Shown here one piece after another: positions 62,301 through 64,000 of a stretch of DNA of 64,000 nucleotides; position 1 is the stretch's first letter; every line of letters begins with the position of its first letter. The position numbers and the translations under genes are program-made. Location: NCBI GenBank assembly GCA_046329195.1, contig JAXLVB010000003.1, positions 1 to 64,000 of the forward strand. Direction: 5' to 3'. The notes under the pieces are model-generated. The model had not been told where the DNA came from. It made no database searches and saw only the letters and a list, made by a program, of their open reading frames with translations. This stretch comes from JAXLVB01 sp046329195. Its GTDB lineage: Bacteria; Bacteroidota; Bacteroidia; Cytophagales; Spirosomataceae.

Positions 62301-62331
62301 TTGGGTTGGGGCTAAACCAACCCAATTTTTT
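62301..62331 (+). terminator. Intrinsic terminator just before the phosphatase gene
   Basis: A 9-bp stem TTGGGTTGG with CCAACCCAA, 7-base loop, followed by TTTTTT. It ends 12 bases before the ATG of the phosphatase at 62344, so it can separate or attenuate that gene from the receptor operon. Confidence 0.88.
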
Positions 62332-62343
62332 ATCGCACCAAAC

Positions 62344-63267
62344 ATGAAAAAATTCGCATTATTGGCCCTAATTAGTATCGCTGTTGTCAGTTTATCTGCC
62401 TTCATTTCGCTTAACGACGATGACGAAAAACTTCATTTTTTAGTGATTGGCGACTGGGGGCGCAACGGTGAGCAGTTCCAACAACAGGTAGCTGACCAAA
62501 TGAACAAAACGGCGATTGAAACAGAACCAGAGTTTGTCATTAACGTAGGAGATAACTTCTATTGCTGTGGTGTGGCCAGTACACAAGACCCTCAATGGCA
62601 AAATTCATTTGAAAAAGTCTATCATTACCACTCGCTTCAGATTGACTGGTATTCTATTTTGGGTAATCACGACTACCACGGCAATCCACAAGCACAGATT
62701 GACTACTCTAAAATTAGTCGCCGCTGGCGCATGCCTGCTCGCTACTACACGATTCGCCAGCAAATAGATGATAACACAGCTGTAAGGCTGGTGTTTTTGG
62801 ACACCAATCCCTTTGTAAAAAAATACGTTACTCACGCCGAAGAGTACGCTGACGTAGCCAGACAAGATACCCAAAAGCAGCTTGAATGGCTCAAAAAAGT
62901 ATTGGCAACCTCCAAAGAACAATGGAAAATCGTGATAGGGCATCATCCGGTCTATTCGGTAGGTGACCACGGTAATACCAAAGAGTTGGTAGAACGTCTC
63001 AAACCGATTCTGGAGAAATACAAAGTACATGCCTACTTCTGTGGCCACGACCATGACCTCCAGCACCTTAAGCCTATCGGGAGTGAGGTTGACTATTTTG
63101 TTTCGGGAGCAGGCTCTGAAGTTACCCCCGTAAAACCAAACGAATTTACCAAATTCGCAACCGCTACTGCTGGATTTGCTTCGGTAAGCCTTTCAAAAGA
63201 CAGCCTCCGTCTGCAATTTATTGACGGACAAGGACACATTATTTACCGAACTTCACGAGGAAAATAA
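62344..63267 (+). CDS. Purple acid phosphatase-like metallophosphoesterase (type 5 acid phosphatase)
   Basis: A 307-residue exported phosphatase. All five metal-site motifs of the family are visible: GDWG (36-39), GDNFY with metal-bridging D70 and Y73, GNHDYHGN (107-114), GHHPVYS and GHDHDLQH. The tyrosine in motif II is the purple-colour ligand of the family. It has an N-terminal signal peptide or anchor, so it acts in the envelope, releasing phosphate from organic esters. Third gene of the receptor/beta-helix operon but behind a terminator. Confidence 0.94.
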   Translation: MKKFALLALISIAVVSLSAFISLNDDDEKLHFLVIGDWGRNGEQFQQQVADQMNKTAIETEPEFVINVGDNFYCCGVASTQDPQWQNSFEKVYHYHSLQIDWYSILGNHDYHGNPQAQIDYSKISRRWRMPARYYTIRQQIDDNTAVRLVFLDTNPFVKKYVTHAEEYADVARQDTQKQLEWLKKVLATSKEQWKIVIGHHPVYSVGDHGNTKELVERLKPILEKYKVHAYFCGHDHDLQHLKPIGSEVDYFVSGAGSEVTPVKPNEFTKFATATAGFASVSLSKDSLRLQFIDGQGHIIYRTSRGK

Positions 63268-63300
63268 GTAGTGGGGAGGGGATATATTACCTCCTTTATG

Positions 63301-64000
63301 CTATTTTTCTCGCAGCACTTTCTCAATTTCACGCACTACATCTACAATACCCTTGAGTGGGATTTTGACCCAACTGGGCCGGTAGCTGATTTCGTAGCCT
63401 AGCTCGTAAACGGCCTTTTCTAACAGATAAAGCAGTAGCAAGAAGTTGATTTCGTTGTTGCTTTTGAACAAATCGTGTGGGTAGCCGAAGGTGTCAAAAT
63501 ACGCATCTAAATAAGTGTCACGAATGAGCTTAAACCATCGGTCCGACACGATTTGTAGTTTTTCGGCATCCATGCTTTCGGTTTCGGCGCTGTTAAAAAG
63601 CTTAGCGGCTACGGCATAATGATAGCTACGCACCATGCCGGCCACGTCTTTGAGGGGCGAATGTTTAATCTTTCGCTCGGTAATACTGCTCTCGGGTTCA
63701 CCCTCAAAATCAATCACAATATAGTCGCTGTCGGTGGCCAATACTTGACCCAAATGGTAGTCGCCGTGGATGCGGATGCGCAATGAATCGAGCGGGCGAT
63801 GCAAAATTTCTTGCGTAAACTCATCTATCATTTCTTTGGCTTCCATAAAAACCCAAGCCAGCTTCTGTGTAGGCGCATCCAATTGCAAATAGTTGTCCAC
63901 CAGCAAATTATAACGGCGTTCGAGCAAGTTGGAGAATCGCCCTACCAAAAATTGTCGGTATTCGTCGTTGAAGCGTTCGGGAGCAAATGCCCCATCGTTG
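63301..64000 (-). CDS. Maltokinase-type aminoglycoside-phosphotransferase-fold kinase, C-terminal part
   Basis: The frame stays open to the window edge, so the N terminus is missing. The visible part carries the kinase catalytic loop IHGDYHLGQVL and the metal motif VIDFEGEP, which match maltokinase (Pep2/Mak1), the enzyme that makes maltose-1-phosphate for glycogen synthesis through GlgE. In many bacteria this domain is fused to trehalose synthase (TreS); whether that is so here cannot be seen. Convergent with the phosphatase gene. Confidence 0.87.
   Translation of the reverse strand, partial: NDGAFAPERFNDEYRQFLVGRFSNLLERRYNLLVDNYLQLDAPTQKLAWVFMEAKEMIDEFTQEILHRPLDSLRIRIHGDYHLGQVLATDSDYIVIDFEGEPESSITERKIKHSPLKDVAGMVRSYHYAVAAKLFNSAETESMDAEKLQIVSDRWFKLIRDTYLDAYFDTFGYPHDLFKSNNEINFLLLLYLLEKAVYELGYEISYRPSWVKIPLKGIVDVVREIEKVLREK

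Noticed and set aside
63274..63296. Weak hairpin after the acid phosphatase gene
   Set aside because: Only five paired bases with a long loop; not convincing as a terminator.

Overview
The window looks like chromosome from a member of the Bacteroidota, most likely order Cytophagales (Runella, Arcicella or Flectobacillus type). This is inferred from a SusC/SusD pair, a type IX secretion C-terminal signal, sensor kinases with 7TMR-DISM inputs, LytTR regulators, a NagB-PIG-L fusion, and -7 promoter boxes of the Bacteroidetes form TAnnTTTG in front of many genes. No rRNA, tRNA, CRISPR array or prophage was recognised. Both ends cut through genes.

Region 1 (1-5.4 kb) is visibly AT-rich. It holds a type III restriction-modification system in the order res then mod. 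The two genes are separated by about five 67-bp palindromic tandem repeats, a Y1 (RAYT/IS200-like) transposase and three more palindromes.

Region 2 (5.5-13.5 kb) carries a LolA-like protein and a signalling cluster on the minus strand: a LytTR regulator, a NarL-type response regulator, an HtrA-like lipoprotein protease, two paralogous 7TMR-DISM histidine kinases and purQ. An almost identical 18-bp dyad lies upstream of both regulator genes.

Region 3 (13.5-26.8 kb) is metabolic and secretory: palindromic repeats, an M16 peptidase, a zinc alcohol dehydrogenase, HMG-CoA reductase with a crotonase, a lipoprotein of unknown function, a CvfB-like S1 protein, a 4-hydroxybutyryl-CoA dehydratase-like enzyme, an RBBP9-like hydrolase and a DUF4114/T9SS secreted protein.

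Region 4 (26.9-31 kb) is a nitric-oxide signalling operon: H-NOX, a PAS hybrid kinase with HPt, and a LytTR response regulator.

Region 5 (31-42.9 kb) looks like an exopolysaccharide synthesis and export locus: a TPR-beta-barrel (YaiO-like) protein, a STAS protein, a flippase, a GT4 glycosyltransferase, a membrane-anchored GH5 protein, an Ig-like lipoprotein, a large GT-C-like membrane protein and a GT2 glycosyltransferase. The parts list parallels synthase-dependent systems such as Pel, but the genes are arranged differently. A 160-bp MITE-like element lies inside it.

Region 6 (42.9-54.1 kb) is a polysaccharide utilisation locus for pectin-like glycans: GH29, PL10, SusD, SusC, a KduD-like dehydrogenase, a divergent LacI regulator and a CE1-like esterase.

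Region 7 (54.2-64 kb) has nagB fused to a PIG-L domain, a Tat-exported sugar isomerase-like protein, an alpha/beta hydrolase, a TonB receptor/beta-helix lipoprotein/purple acid phosphatase trio, and the end of a maltokinase. In regions 6 and 7 an intrinsic terminator sits just before the start codon of the hydrolase that follows the receptor genes.
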